From: Rhizobium sp. Root274
Lineage (GTDB): Bacteria; Pseudomonadota; Alphaproteobacteria; Rhizobiales; Rhizobiaceae
Length of the DNA: 64,000 nucleotides
Reading direction: 5' to 3'
Assembly (NCBI RefSeq): GCF_001429245.1
Contig: NZ_LMJE01000001.1
Location: 587,048 to 651,047 of the forward strand
A program made the translations under genes and the position numbers. The notes beneath the pieces are model-generated. The model worked only from the letters and a program-made list of their open reading frames with translations, was not told the DNA's origin and searched no databases. Shown in pieces: positions 41,870 through 51,510 of this stretch (position 1 is its first letter; each line of letters begins with the position of its first letter).

Positions 41870-43672
41870 TCACCCATCCCCAAACACCCCGATCACCAGT
41901 CCCTCCTCGCTCTCCTTCGCCTGCTTCTTCAGCTCGGCGATCTCGGCGCTGATGCGGTTGACATCGTCGATGACGAGACCTTGCGGGAGTTCGATGACGC
42001 CGATCGAGCAGCGCATCAGGGGGAAATCGCGCTCCAGACCCTGGCGGTCCACGCCCTTGATGCGACCGGCCTGGCGGTCGGCTTCGGAATAGAGGGTGAC
42101 GACATCGTCGTGGAAGTCGGACAGCAGGCGGTCAAGGATCTCGTTCAGTTCCGCGCGGGTCCAGTCGGTTACGCCGATGAAGAAATCGTCGCCGCCGACA
42201 TGGCCGAGGAAATCGCCTTCCGAGAAGAAATAGCGGCGCAGCAGGGCGGCAAAGAGCGAGATGGCGTGGTCGCCATGGTGGAAGCCGTAGTGATCGTTGA
42301 ACGGCTTGAAGTGGTCGAAGTCGCAGTAGCAAAAGAACCTGACATCGTCGCCGTCGCGGGCGGTGTCCTGGATGAAATCGCCGATGGCGCGGTTGCCGGG
42401 AAGGCCGGTCAGCGGGTTCTGGTCCTGGGCGGTCTTCAGCTGCTTTTCGTTGATGATGCGGATGAGCGAGGCGGCAGAGACGATGCCGGCATAACGCATG
42501 TTTTCCGTCAGGATGACGCAGTCGGAACCTTCCATATTGGCGAAGATCGTCATCAGGCGTTCGGCATCGGCATCGAGACCGACAATGGGAGCGCGGTCGA
42601 CGAATTGCGAGATCGAACGCTCATAGAGCTTGTTCTTCAACAGGTCGCGGCCGAAGGGCTGGTAGATATATTCCTTGAGATGGCGCTCGTTGATGATGCC
42701 GCGTGGTTCGCCATTGGCGTTGAGGACAGGAAAGAAGGTCTGGCCGGGATGGCGGCGGAAGAGATCGAAGACGTGCTCGATGTTCTCGTGCTCGTAGACG
42801 GTCGGAAGCGTCTCGATCTGGCGGCGAATGAGGATTTCATCGAGCGACTGGCTGGAGCGACGGATCTTGCCGACGTCCTGCAGATGCGGGAAGGCACTCT
42901 TCAATTCTGATGTCAGCGTGGTCGGGCGGGCGATGAACCAGCCCTGGACGAGATCGACGCCGAATTCGCGGCAGGCGATGAATTCGCCCTCGGTCTCGAT
43001 GCCTTCGGCAATGACGCGCACGCCCAGCACATGGCAGAAATTGACGATGTTCTTGACCAGGTGGCGCTTGCGCGGATTGCTGTCGAGGCCCGAAATGAAA
43101 TGCCGGTCGATCTTCACATAATCGACGGGAAAGTCGCAAAGCAGCTTCATCTCGCCATGTCCAACGCCGAAATCGTCGATGGCGAGCTTGAAGCCGGAGC
43201 GGCGCAGGCGCTCGACCAGAGCGGCGAATTCCGGAACGCGGGTGTTGTCGAAGCGCTCGGAGAGTTCGAAGCAGACGGAGGATGGCGGGATCTGTGCCTT
43301 GCGCAACTGGTCTAGCAGCGTGTCGACCAGCGCATTGCCCTCCGGGATCAGGCGCACATCGAGATTGAGGAAGAGCGTTGAGCCGGCGCGATCGGGGAGT
43401 GTGGCAAATTTCGCGAGCGCGCGGCTCGCCACCATCTGTTCGAGTGCGAGCAGATGGCCCGTCTCGGCCGCCTGATCGAGCAGATCAAGCGGCGAGCCAA
43501 AACCCAGCCGGTCATGGCCGCGCAGCAGGCTCTCGTAACCGAAGACGGCGCCGGTGCCGACTTCGACAATGGGCTGGAGGGCATTTTCGACAACCAGTTT
43601 GGCCAGTGTCAGCAGTTGATCATTGGCGAACCGGCGCACAACTGCGCCCTCTTCGACCGCCCCCAATGCCAT
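41870..43672 (-). CDS. EAL-CBS-GGDEF cyclic-di-GMP protein with altered cyclase motif
   Basis: This 600-residue soluble protein has EAL first (about 20-265), then a pair of CBS modules (about 290-425), then GGDEF (about 435-600). The phosphodiesterase has ESL in place of EAL (YESLLRG) and keeps LNLDVRL, DDFGVGHGEM, VKIDRHF and AEGIET. The cyclase motif reads VGGDDFF, with Asp for Glu, so synthesis may be weak or lost. CBS pairs usually bind adenine nucleotides, suggesting energy-state control. GGAGAAG precedes the ATG at 43672. Confidence 0.92.
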   Translation of the reverse strand: MALGAVEEGAVVRRFANDQLLTLAKLVVENALQPIVEVGTGAVFGYESLLRGHDRLGFGSPLDLLDQAAETGHLLALEQMVASRALAKFATLPDRAGSTLFLNLDVRLIPEGNALVDTLLDQLRKAQIPPSSVCFELSERFDNTRVPEFAALVERLRRSGFKLAIDDFGVGHGEMKLLCDFPVDYVKIDRHFISGLDSNPRKRHLVKNIVNFCHVLGVRVIAEGIETEGEFIACREFGVDLVQGWFIARPTTLTSELKSAFPHLQDVGKIRRSSQSLDEILIRRQIETLPTVYEHENIEHVFDLFRRHPGQTFFPVLNANGEPRGIINERHLKEYIYQPFGRDLLKNKLYERSISQFVDRAPIVGLDADAERLMTIFANMEGSDCVILTENMRYAGIVSAASLIRIINEKQLKTAQDQNPLTGLPGNRAIGDFIQDTARDGDDVRFFCYCDFDHFKPFNDHYGFHHGDHAISLFAALLRRYFFSEGDFLGHVGGDDFFIGVTDWTRAELNEILDRLLSDFHDDVVTLYSEADRQAGRIKGVDRQGLERDFPLMRCSIGVIELPQGLVIDDVNRISAEIAELKKQAKESEEGLVIGVFGDG

Positions 43673-44007
43673 AATCTTCTCCAATATACCTTTGTTTTTT
43701 ATGGAGAGATCGTGGCGGGCAATCGTCAAGAAAGCCTTTCCCGGATGTGACAGTTCGATGAAGATTGACGGAGGAGAAGCTGGCCAATCGGCAAGCGTCT
43801 CGCAGATGGCCGGAGGCGGTGTGGCATCACTTCTGCGCCCAAAGCCCTGCAAAACAAGCCGACCGAGGGCGTGTCTTGGCCGGTTTAAGGACATCTGGCA
43901 GGGCCCGATGCGCCTCCATGGCAACGCAGCGTGCCCGACGATTTACCGTTAATCCTCACGCCTGCCGGTGCGCGTTATCCGAACCATGCGGCTGCCAAAA
44001 TTTTTTA
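43673..44007. other. Divergent intergenic region before betI
   Basis: This 335-base stretch holds the upstream region of the EAL-CBS-GGDEF gene (minus strand). No short gene with a good ribosome-binding site was found. A minus-strand TTGACG lies about 60 bases before the gene, but a matching -10 element is not clear. The bet operator begins directly at its right end. Confidence 0.4.
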
Positions 44008-44036
44008 TTGATTGATCAGTCAATCAAATTTATTCT
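44008..44036 (+). promoter_or_regulatory. BetI operator and bet promoter
   Basis: TTGATTGATCAGTCAATCAA (44008-44027) is an inverted repeat with perfect 8-base arms around TCAG, matching the known BetI site pattern. It overlaps a promoter formed by TTGATT (44008-44013), a 17-base spacer and TATTCT (44031-44036). Transcription would start near 44043, 16 bases before the betI ATG. Confidence 0.8.
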
Positions 44037-44058
44037 GCTGTAAACCAAGGGGAACCGG

Positions 44059-44691
44059 ATGCCGAAAATCGGAATGGAGCCTGTTCGGCGCAAGGCGCTT
44101 GTCGATGCCGCGCTGAAGGCGATCGGCCATCATGGTTCGCTGACCGTGACCATGTCCGAGATTGCGCGCGAGGCGGGTGTCTCGGCGGCGCTTGCCCATC
44201 ACTATTTCGGTTCGAAAGACCAGTTGCTGATCGAGACCATCCGCTCGCTTTTGCGGCAGCTGAGGGCGGATGCCGTCACGGCGCTGGTCGCTGCGGAAAC
44301 GCCGCGTGCGCGGATTTCGGCACTGATCCGCGTCTCCTTCCAGGCCGACCAGTTCGCCCCTGATGTCGTTGCCGCCTGGCTCGCCTTCTATTCGGAGGCG
44401 CAGCGTTCGGAAGAGGTGCGCCGGCTGCTCGTCATCTATGCGCGGCGGCTGCATTCGAACCTGTTGTCCGGTTTGAAGCCGCTGTGCGGGGCAATCGACG
44501 CGAGCCGGATTGCCGATGGCGCAGCGGCGATGATTGACGGGCTCTATATCCGGCAATCTCTGAAAGCCGCACCCTTGTCGATTGATGCCTCTGTCGCATT
44601 GGTCGAGGATTATGTGGCGGGCCAGCTTGTCACCCACCCTCCCCTTGAGGGGGAGCGTCGGACCGCAGGTCCGGGGTGGGGTGAGCCGTGA
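44059..44691 (+). CDS. betI: Choline-responsive TetR-family repressor BetI
   Basis: This 210-residue repressor has the [23 protein letters not shown] (about 32-51), typical of BetI, and the ligand domain with [19 protein letters not shown] and [11 protein letters not shown]. It represses the bet operon until choline binds. The natural C-terminus appears to end near VEDYVAGQL; the last 20 residues (from VTHPPLEG) are encoded by an intergenic palindromic repeat into which the frame reads. AAGGGGAA precedes the ATG at 44059. Confidence 0.95.
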   Translation: MPKIGMEPVRRKALVDAALKAIGHHGSLTVTMSEIAREAGVSAALAHHYFGSKDQLLIETIRSLLRQLRADAVTALVAAETPRARISALIRVSFQADQFAPDVVAAWLAFYSEAQRSEEVRRLLVIYARRLHSNLLSGLKPLCGAIDASRIADGAAAMIDGLYIRQSLKAAPLSIDASVALVEDYVAGQLVTHPPLEGERRTAGPGWGEP

Positions 44692-44769
44692 CGACGACCG
44701 TATTGCTAGAGACCAAGATCACCCACACCCGCCGCTTTGCGGCGACCTCCCCCCTCGAGGGGGAGGTGG
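44630..44769. repeat. Mosaic palindromic repeat between betI and betB
   Basis: This 140-base block is made of short inverted repeats: CTCCCC/GGGGAG, GGACC/GGTCC, CGCCGC/GCGGCG and CCTCCCCC/GGGGGAGG. CACCCTCCCCTTGAGGGG at the left is answered by CCCCCTCGAGGGGGAGGTG at the right. It resembles the rhizobial intergenic mosaic elements (RIME). Its left end encodes the tail of BetI. Confidence 0.75.
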
Positions 44770-44797
44770 AGAGAAAACACCCGTCTGGAGACAGGAC

Positions 44798-46261
44798 ATG
44801 AAAGCCCAACCGCAAGCCTCCCATTACATCGACGGGGAATATGTCGAGGATACCGACGGCACCGTCATCGAGAGCATCTATCCGGCGACCGGCGAGGTGA
44901 TCGCACGGCTACATGCGGCGACCCCTGCGATCATCGAAAAAGCGATCGCGTCTGCCAAGCGGGCGCAGAAGGAATGGGCCTCCTGGAGCCCCGCTGCCCG
45001 TGGGCGCGTCCTGAAAAAGGCGGCCGAAATCATGCGGACACGCAATCGCGAGCTTTCCGAACTCGAGACGCTCGATACCGGCAAGCCGATCCAGGAGACG
45101 ATCGTGGCCGATCCGACCTCGGGCGCCGACAGTTTCGAATTCTTCGGCGGCATCATCGCGACCGCCATGAACGGCAGCCAGATCCCGCTCGGTGGCGACT
45201 GGGCCTATACCAAGCGCGTGCCGCTCGGTGTCGTCGTCGGTATCGGCGCCTGGAACTATCCGCAGCAGATCGCCTGCTGGAAGGGCGCACCGGCGCTCGC
45301 CGCCGGCAATGCCATGGTGTTCAAGCCGTCGGAAGTAACACCGCTCGGCGCGCTCAAGATCGCCGAGATCCTGATCGAGGCAGGAGCGCCGAAGGGCGTC
45401 TACAATGTCATCCAGGGCGACCGTGAGACCGGGCCGCTGCTCGTCAGCCATCCCGATGTCGCCAAGGTGTCGCTGACCGGCTCCGTGCCGACGGGCCGCA
45501 AAGTGGCGGGAGCCGCCGCTTCCCAGCTAAAGCATGTCACCATGGAGCTTGGCGGCAAATCGCCGATCGTCGTCTTCGACGATGCTGATATCGACAGCGC
45601 GATTTCGGGCGCCATGCTCGGCAACTTCTATTCGACCGGCCAGGTCTGCTCCAACGGCACGCGCGTCTTCGTGCACAAGGCGATCAAGGAGACGTTCCTC
45701 GCGCGGCTGAAGGCCCGCACGGAAGCGATCCTGATCGGCGACCCGCAGGACGAGGCGACGCAGATGGGGCCGATGGTCTCCTATGCGCAGCGCGAAAAAG
45801 TTCTCGGCTATATCGAGAAGGGCAAGGCTGAGGGCGCCACGCTGGTGACCGGTGGCGGCATTCCGAACACCGTGTCGGGTGAAGGCTATTTCATCCAGCC
45901 GACGGTGTTTGCCGATGTCACCGACGACATGACCATCGCACGCGAGGAGATCTTCGGGCCCGTGATGTGCGTGCTCGATTTCGACGACGAGGCGGAGGTG
46001 ATCGCGCGCGCGAACGCGACTGAATTCGGTCTGTCGGCCGGCGTGTTTACCGCCGACTTTTCGCGCGCTCATCGCGTGGTCGATCAGTTGGAAGCCGGCA
46101 CGCTCTGGATCAATACCTATAATCTCTGCCCGGTCGAAATCCCCTTTGGCGGGTCCAAGCAGTCGGGCTTTGGGCGGGAGAATTCCGCAGCGGCGCTGGA
46201 GCATTATTCCGAGTTGAAGACGGTTTATGTCGGCATGGGCAAATGCGAGGCGCCCTATTGA
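44798..46261 (+). CDS. betB: Betaine aldehyde dehydrogenase
   Basis: This 487-residue enzyme, the same length as in Sinorhizobium meliloti as I recall, oxidises betaine aldehyde to glycine betaine with NAD(P). Motifs include [20 protein letters not shown], the catalytic Glu in [12 protein letters not shown] and the catalytic Cys in [23 protein letters not shown]-like substrate loop reads [14 protein letters not shown]. The ATG at 44798 gives the conserved N-terminus. Palindromic repeats lie on both sides, yet the genes are still in bet order. Confidence 0.97.
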   Translation: MKAQPQASHYIDGEYVEDTDGTVIESIYPATGEVIARLHAATPAIIEKAIASAKRAQKEWASWSPAARGRVLKKAAEIMRTRNRELSELETLDTGKPIQETIVADPTSGADSFEFFGGIIATAMNGSQIPLGGDWAYTKRVPLGVVVGIGAWNYPQQIACWKGAPALAAGNAMVFKPSEVTPLGALKIAEILIEAGAPKGVYNVIQGDRETGPLLVSHPDVAKVSLTGSVPTGRKVAGAAASQLKHVTMELGGKSPIVVFDDADIDSAISGAMLGNFYSTGQVCSNGTRVFVHKAIKETFLARLKARTEAILIGDPQDEATQMGPMVSYAQREKVLGYIEKGKAEGATLVTGGGIPNTVSGEGYFIQPTVFADVTDDMTIAREEIFGPVMCVLDFDDEAEVIARANATEFGLSAGVFTADFSRAHRVVDQLEAGTLWINTYNLCPVEIPFGGSKQSGFGRENSAAALEHYSELKTVYVGMGKCEAPY

Positions 46262-46266
46262 GTTTT

Positions 46267-46383
46267 CACCTCCCCCTTGAGGGGGGAGGTCGCGCGGCAC
46301 GCGCGGGTGGGGGTGACCGCTATGAGGTTGTCCATCCCTAGGGATCACCCCACCCCGCGACCCTCCCCCTCAAGGGGAGGGTG
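46267..46383. repeat. Mosaic palindromic repeat between betB and betA
   Basis: This 117-base block has CACCTCCCCCTTGAGGGG at the left and its near-perfect complement CCCCTCAAGGGGAGGGTG at the right. Internal stems include CGCGC/GCGCG and CACCCC/GGGGTG. It is the same type of element as the one upstream of betB. As RNA it folds into several GC-rich stems that may stabilise or trim the operon mRNA. Confidence 0.75.
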
Positions 46384-46464
46384 TTGAGACACCGCCGCCG
46401 CGCTTCATCAGATCTCCTCTTCCGGGGACGAGGGCGACAAGGCAAGATTGTTTTGGGGATAGGC

Positions 46465-48117
46465 ATGAGTAGCGCAGATTTCGTCATCATCGGTTCCGGC
46501 TCCGCAGGGGCCGCCATGGCTTATCGCCTGTCGGAAGACGGCAAGAACACCGTGATCGTCTTGGAATTCGGCGGATCGGACATCGGGCCCTTCGTGCAGA
46601 TGCCGGCAGCACTTGCCTATCCGATGAACATGGAGCGCTACAACTGGGGCTACATGACCGAGCCCGAGCCGCACTTAAACAACCGCCGGATGATTGCGCC
46701 GCGCGGCAAGGTGATGGGCGGGTCGTCCTCGATCAACGGCATGGTTTATGTGCGCGGCCATGCGGAGGATTTTAATCGCTGGGAGGAGATGGGGGCGAGC
46801 GGCTGGGGTTATGCCGACGTCTTGCCCTATTTCAAGCGCCAGGAGACATCGCATGGCGGCGAAGAGGGCTGGCGGGGGACGGACGGGCCGCTGCATGTGC
46901 GGCGTGGCGAGGTGAAGAACCCGCTCTACCGCGCCTTTATAGAGGCCGGGCGGCAGGCCGGTTTTCCTGTGACCGAAGACTATAACGGCCGGCAGCAGGA
47001 GGGCTTCGGCCTGATGGAGCAGACGAGTTGGCAGGGGCGGCGCTGGTCGACGGCGAATGCTTACCTCAAGCCCGCGCTCAAACGCCCGAATGTGTCGCTG
47101 ATCCGCTGTTACGCCCGCAAGGTCGTGATGGAAGGCACCCGCGCCGTTGGTGTCGAGGTCGAAATCGGCGGCAGGATCGAGGTTGTCAGGGCGAACCGCG
47201 AAGTCATCGTGGCAGCTTCGGCCTTCAACTCGCCGAAGATCCTGATGCTCTCAGGCATCGGGCCCGCTGCGCACCTGCAGGAAATGGGCATTCCCGTCGT
47301 GGCAAAGCGTCCAGGGGTCGGGCAGAACCTGCAGGATCACCTGGAATATTACCACCAGTTCAAGTCGAAGCTGCCGATCACGCTGCATTCGAAGAACAAC
47401 TGGTTCTGGATGGGGGTGGTCGGCGCGCAGTGGCTGTTCTTCAAGAAGGGGCTTGGCACCTCCAACCAGTTCGAGGCGGCGGCCTTCATTCGTTCGGCTG
47501 CGGGCGTCAAATGGCCTGACATCCAGTATCATTTCCTGCCGATCGCGATCTCATATGACGGCAAGTCGGCCGTCGGCGGTCACGGCTTCCAGGCCCATGT
47601 CGGCTACAACATGTCGAAGTCGCGCGGCTCGGTGACGTTACGCTCGCCTGATGTGAAGGACGCGCCGGTACTGCGTTTCAACTATATGAGCGACCCGGAA
47701 GACTGGGTGAAATTCCGCCATGCCGTGCGCGTCACCCGCGAGATTTTTGCCCAGAAGGCGTTTGATCCCTACCGCGAGGCGGAAGTGGCGCCGGGGCCGA
47801 ATGTGCAGTCGGACGCGGAGATCGACGCCTATCTCGCCGAGCATCTGGAAGGCGCCTATCACCCCTGCGGCACCTGCAAAATGGGTCGTGCGGACGACCC
47901 GATGGCGGTCGTTGATCCCACGACCAAGGTGATCGGCGTGGAGGGGTTGCGTGTAGCCGATAGCTCAATCTTCCCGCATGTGACTTATGGCAACCTGAAT
48001 GGCCCCTCGATCATGACGGGGGAGAAGGCGGCGGATCATATTCTGGGCAGGCAGCCCCTGCCCCGCTCCAATCAGGAACCGTGGATCAATCCGCGCTGGG
48101 AGGTTAGCGACCGGTAA
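46465..48117 (+). CDS. betA: Choline dehydrogenase
   Basis: This 550-residue GMC-family flavoenzyme oxidises choline to betaine aldehyde. It has the FAD dinucleotide fold [17 protein letters not shown], the GMC signature around [20 protein letters not shown], a second at [16 protein letters not shown], and the active-site His in [12 protein letters not shown]. The length is normal. The ATG at 46465 is preferred to earlier frames that arise from the repeat. It is the last gene of betIBA. Confidence 0.97.
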   Translation: MSSADFVIIGSGSAGAAMAYRLSEDGKNTVIVLEFGGSDIGPFVQMPAALAYPMNMERYNWGYMTEPEPHLNNRRMIAPRGKVMGGSSSINGMVYVRGHAEDFNRWEEMGASGWGYADVLPYFKRQETSHGGEEGWRGTDGPLHVRRGEVKNPLYRAFIEAGRQAGFPVTEDYNGRQQEGFGLMEQTSWQGRRWSTANAYLKPALKRPNVSLIRCYARKVVMEGTRAVGVEVEIGGRIEVVRANREVIVAASAFNSPKILMLSGIGPAAHLQEMGIPVVAKRPGVGQNLQDHLEYYHQFKSKLPITLHSKNNWFWMGVVGAQWLFFKKGLGTSNQFEAAAFIRSAAGVKWPDIQYHFLPIAISYDGKSAVGGHGFQAHVGYNMSKSRGSVTLRSPDVKDAPVLRFNYMSDPEDWVKFRHAVRVTREIFAQKAFDPYREAEVAPGPNVQSDAEIDAYLAEHLEGAYHPCGTCKMGRADDPMAVVDPTTKVIGVEGLRVADSSIFPHVTYGNLNGPSIMTGEKAADHILGRQPLPRSNQEPWINPRWEVSDR

Positions 48118-48123
48118 GACGGG

Positions 48124-48423
48124 TCAGCGATAATCGTCTTCGCGCTGGTGGCGGACGGCAAGGATGTTGACATCGCCAGTTGGAGAGAGCTGGTACAGCG
48201 CGAGATAGCCGGTGCGACCGAAGGGGATCACGAGTTCCCGGAATTGCTGGCCGTCTTGTTCGATCTTGCGGCCGGTATTTGGGTATTGGGCGAGCCCCAT
48301 CACGCATTCAACGATCGCATCCAGCGCCCGCTCGGCTGTGGCCGCGTCCCGGTCCAGCAGAAAATCGTAAAGCCTGTTCAGATCCGCCCGTGCCTTGGCA
48401 TTGTAGCGGATCTTCCGGCTCAT
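48124..48423 (-). CDS. ParE/RelE-superfamily toxin
   Basis: This 99-residue protein has the ParE fold pattern (IRYNAKARADLNRLYDFLLD, IVECVMGLAQYPNTGRKI, YLALYQLSPTGDVNILAVRH). Its ATG overlaps the antitoxin stop by four bases (ATGA), so production is coupled to the antitoxin. It converges with betA with six bases between stops. The target (gyrase or mRNA) is not decided by sequence. Confidence 0.9.
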   Translation of the reverse strand: MSRKIRYNAKARADLNRLYDFLLDRDAATAERALDAIVECVMGLAQYPNTGRKIEQDGQQFRELVIPFGRTGYLALYQLSPTGDVNILAVRHQREDDYR

Positions 48424-48692
48424 TGGTTCAACTCGGCCTTCCTCTTTTCGAGTTTGGCCCTGAGTTCAGCGTGAACCTCTTCGGCGCTGTACCAGACGCC
48501 GGTGCGTTCGGCCTCTTCCAGGGAAGCGAGCCCTCTTGCAATAAAGGCCGCCTGTTCGCGCCGATACTCCACCTCCGCCCTTGCCGAGCGATCGATGAGG
48601 TCTGCGACGGTCTCGCCTTCGCGCAGCACACGTTCGGCGGCTGCGTGGAATTCCTCGTCGTCGAGGACAGTGGGTTTCGCGGTTTCGGTCAT
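48420..48692 (-). CDS. Antitoxin of the ParE-like pair
   Basis: This 90-residue acidic, helical protein (VLDDEEFHAAAERVLREGET, then GVWYSAEEVHAELRAKLEKR) has AGGAG before the ATG at 48692. The sequence around VADLIDRSARAEVEYRREQ fits a ribbon-helix-helix-like or ParD-like antitoxin, and the C-terminal helix would bind the toxin. The DNA-binding class is less sure than for the first toxin-antitoxin pair in the window. Confidence 0.85.
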   Translation of the reverse strand: MTETAKPTVLDDEEFHAAAERVLREGETVADLIDRSARAEVEYRREQAAFIARGLASLEEAERTGVWYSAEEVHAELRAKLEKRKAELNQ

Positions 48693-48911
48693 GGACGTCG
48701 GCTCCTGCGCGTGGTGCCGATGATAGCGCAGAAAACGGGAGCTGATAAGGCGGGCGTTCAGTGGGGACGGATGCGCGCCAGGATTTCGTCGGCCACCACC
48801 GCAGCACAGCGCATTTCGCCCCCGTCGGCAGGACGGGATGCCATGGTCGATCTTTCCATTTGCCATCACGGGGAATGTGCAAGGCGCCTACTGTCGCCGC
48901 TCACCCTGCCG

Positions 48912-50051
48912 TCACCGCTGGCGCAAGACGGTTGCTGCCAGCGAGAAGGGGCTGGAAATGGTTCTCGCGGCCGCATCGAAGACGAAGGCACCCGCGTCCC
49001 CCAGTGTTGCGCTTGCGGCCGGCTGGCTCAGCGCGCCGGCAATCTGGCTCACGTCGAAGAAGCGGTTGTGGTTGGTGGCGTCCGCGGATTCCAGCGAGGA
49101 AATGTCGACGATGGTGACGCCGGCCTTCTTGGCCGCCGCCGCGACAGCCGGGTTACGGGCATCGAGCGCGCCGACACGCTGGGACCCGGCGCCGAGGATG
49201 CTCGAGACCTGCAGAGCGCGGTCGTCGGCCGCAACCAGAAGCAGGATCGGGATCTTCATTCGGCCGATGACGTCGAGCTGGGCGGTGAAGACATCCTCGT
49301 CGATATCAGGGGCCGCCATGATGACGCGCAGCCGGTCGAGAACATCGGTGCGGCCCTGGAGCTTCAACTGGCGCAGCGCCTCGACGGTCAACCATCCTCC
49401 CATCGAATGGGCGAAGATATCCACCTCACCCTTGCGAGCAGTCACGAGGTCGGCCATCAGGCCGGCCAGTGCATCGCGGGAATAGGTGGCGGCCTCCTTG
49501 TCGGCGACATAGGCCGGCAGGGCGGCATGCGAAGGCCAGGAGAAAAGAATGGGGATGCCATCGATGCTGCTGTCGGTCTTCAGCTGGGCCAGGCGATAGA
49601 GCGATTCCTGAAAATTGTAGTTGTAGCCGTGAACGAAGACGATGGGCGGGGCCGCATTCGCAGCGCCCACGGCCTGCAGCAGATCGGCGCGTCCGAGCAT
49701 CTTCTGCGAGAGCACGGCGAAATCGGTACGCGGATCAACCGTCTTACGCTTCGGCCATTCGATATTGGCCGGCTTGTGGTTCGGCGGAATGGAAATGTCG
49801 AAACGGGCATAATTGGGCTGAAGCGTCTTTTCAATGCCGAAGACATTCTTGCCCGGCTCCGTGCGGTCGCGCGTCGTGACGCTGTAGAGCGTTTCAACCT
49901 GCTTCGGCTGGAAATCGGTCAATGTCACCGAAGACAGGGTTTCCGGCCCGGGCCGCCCAGCGCAGGCTGTCAGCACCTGGCCGACGATCAGACACAGGGC
50001 GCCAAGGGAAACCCTGCGGGAAAACGACCGATCGAAAGGGCGACGCTTCAT
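48912..50051 (-). CDS. Alpha/beta hydrolase lipoprotein (DUF900-like)
   Basis: This 379-residue protein has a leader with lipobox LTAC (about residue 30). An alpha/beta-hydrolase domain follows with PIVFVHGYNYNFQESLYRLA (oxyanion region) and the nucleophile elbow FAHSMGGWLTVEAL. The acid is likely Asp in VAADDRAL and the base His near TNHNRFFD. DUF900-type esterases act in the envelope; the substrate is unknown. The second ATG, at 50051, is chosen because GAGGAC lies before it. Confidence 0.85.
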   Translation of the reverse strand: MKRRPFDRSFSRRVSLGALCLIVGQVLTACAGRPGPETLSSVTLTDFQPKQVETLYSVTTRDRTEPGKNVFGIEKTLQPNYARFDISIPPNHKPANIEWPKRKTVDPRTDFAVLSQKMLGRADLLQAVGAANAAPPIVFVHGYNYNFQESLYRLAQLKTDSSIDGIPILFSWPSHAALPAYVADKEAATYSRDALAGLMADLVTARKGEVDIFAHSMGGWLTVEALRQLKLQGRTDVLDRLRVIMAAPDIDEDVFTAQLDVIGRMKIPILLLVAADDRALQVSSILGAGSQRVGALDARNPAVAAAAKKAGVTIVDISSLESADATNHNRFFDVSQIAGALSQPAASATLGDAGAFVFDAAARTISSPFSLAATVLRQR

Positions 50052-50398
50052 GCAACTTGTCCTCATGCTGTTCGACAGCGCAGGCCGTCGTCATGATGGC
50101 CGGAGGGGAGCTATAAAGGGATGGCAGCCGTTCGCCAAGAGCGGGCGGATCCAAGGTTCCCGCTGTGGAACCCTGGAATTACGCTGCCGATACATATCTT
50201 CCGGGTTATGATTTCCCGCCACATTATTATTTGCGCGGGACAAGCTGTTCTGTAACCATAACCATTAGGGGAGAAATCGCCGGCTGAGAGGAGCCGGACA
50301 TCGTCACCGGCCGATCAAGACGTTTCAGCGTCGTCGGGGGTGCGGATGACCGATGTGGCGATTTCATTCCGTCTTTCGATCGTTTCTGGGAGGAGACC
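50052..50398. other. Divergent intergenic region before dctP
   Basis: This 347-base gap separates the hydrolase gene (minus) and the TRAP operon (plus). It holds GGTTCC-CGCTGT-GGAACC (50155-50172), a perfect hyphenated palindrome well placed for a regulator of either gene. No short gene was found. A plus-strand promoter may be TTGCGC/TAACCA around 50230-50260, with weak match. Confidence 0.45.
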
Positions 50399-51433
50399 AT
50401 GTTGCGCCATTTCCTGCTTGCCGGCCTGTCCGGGATTGCCCTTTCCGTCAGCGCCTTTACCGCCAATGCGGCAGACGTCACGTTGAAGCTGCACCAGATG
50501 CTGCCGCCGCAGGCGACCATCCCGGCCAAGGTTCTGCAGCCCTGGGCCGACAAGATCAAAGCCGAGTCCGGCGGCCGCATTGAGGTCGAGCTCTATCCGG
50601 CGATGCAGCTCGGCGGCAAGCCATCCGACCTGGTCGACCAGGTCAAGGACGGCGTTGTCGACCTGACCTGGACGCTGTTCGGTTATACGCCCGGTCGTTT
50701 TCCGAAGTCAGAGGCCTTCGAGCTCCCCTTCATGGTGACCACGGCGGAGGCGACTTCGGTTGCCTTTCAGGACTATGCCGACAAACATCTGAAGGACGAA
50801 CTGGCCGACTATCATGTTCTGGCCGTGCACACACATGGCCCGGGCCTCATTCACACCATTGCCGCCAAGCCGGTCAAATCGCTTGAGGACATGAAGGGGC
50901 TGAAGCTGCGCGGCACGTCGAAGGTGGTGAACCAGATGCTGGAGGCCATGGGGGCTTCGGCGGTCGGCATGCCAGTCACGGCCGTGCCGGAAAGCTTGTC
51001 GAAAAGCGTCATCGACGGCTCGGTCGTTCCCTGGGAAGTGACGCCGGCGATCAAGATCGCGGAACTGGCGCCGAACCACACCGCCTTTTCCGGCGGCACC
51101 GGACTTTACACCGGCACCTTCGTCTTTGCCATGAACAAGGACAGCTATGAGGCCCTGCCCGACGACCTGAAGAAGGTGATCGACGACAATTCCGGCCGCG
51201 AACTCGCGCGCCTCTTCGGCAAGGCGATGGACGAGGGCGACGTGCGCGGCAAGGACCTGGCGGACAAGGCCGGCAATACCACCTTCGTGCTGGACGAGAC
51301 AGAGACGGCACGCTGGAAGGCAGCCGGCGAAGCCGTGACCAAGGCCTGGATCGCCGACATGGACGCCAAGGGCCTTGACGGCACCGGCCTGTATAACGAC
51401 GCGACAGCGCTGATCGCCGAGTACAGCAAATAA
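50399..51433 (+). CDS. dctP: TRAP transporter substrate-binding protein (DctP)
   Basis: This 344-residue periplasmic protein has a signal peptide (about 1-24, ending TANA-ADV). DctP hallmarks are SGGRIEVELYPAMQLGGKPS, VKDGVVDLTWTLFGY, LKLRGTSKVVNQMLEAMGAS and the substrate-carboxylate Arg in LRGTSK. It delivers an organic acid to the DctQM pair. GGAGG precedes the ATG at 50399. The ligand is not evident; dicarboxylates, keto acids or sulfonates are all possible. Confidence 0.94.
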   Translation: MLRHFLLAGLSGIALSVSAFTANAADVTLKLHQMLPPQATIPAKVLQPWADKIKAESGGRIEVELYPAMQLGGKPSDLVDQVKDGVVDLTWTLFGYTPGRFPKSEAFELPFMVTTAEATSVAFQDYADKHLKDELADYHVLAVHTHGPGLIHTIAAKPVKSLEDMKGLKLRGTSKVVNQMLEAMGASAVGMPVTAVPESLSKSVIDGSVVPWEVTPAIKIAELAPNHTAFSGGTGLYTGTFVFAMNKDSYEALPDDLKKVIDDNSGRELARLFGKAMDEGDVRGKDLADKAGNTTFVLDETETARWKAAGEAVTKAWIADMDAKGLDGTGLYNDATALIAEYSK

Positions 51434-51449
51434 CGTAGCCTCCCATTTT

Positions 51450-51485
51450 GTCCGGGCGCCCAGTCGGGAGCGCCCGGACTTTTTT
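51450..51485 (+). terminator. Terminator/attenuator between dctP and dctQ
   Basis: GTCCGGGCGC and GCGCCCGGAC form a perfect 10-base stem around a 10-base loop, followed by six T residues. It should end most transcripts after dctP, so that the binding protein exceeds the membrane subunits. Confidence 0.85.
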
Positions 51486-51510
51486 ACATGGACTTTCCAA
51501 GGACTCTCTG

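Noticed and set aside
44630-46383. Insertion sequences flanking betB
   Set aside because: The blocks are short, have no transposase and no target duplication visible; their nested stems fit mosaic palindromic repeats instead.
48180-50096. 638-codon plus-strand frame
   Set aside because: It runs antisense to the toxin-antitoxin pair and the hydrolase lipoprotein and has no recognisable domain.
50155-50200. General-stress sigma factor (RpoE2-type) promoter with GGAAC
   Set aside because: GGAAC occurs, but no suitable CGTT-like -10 element is found at 16-18 bases on either strand.
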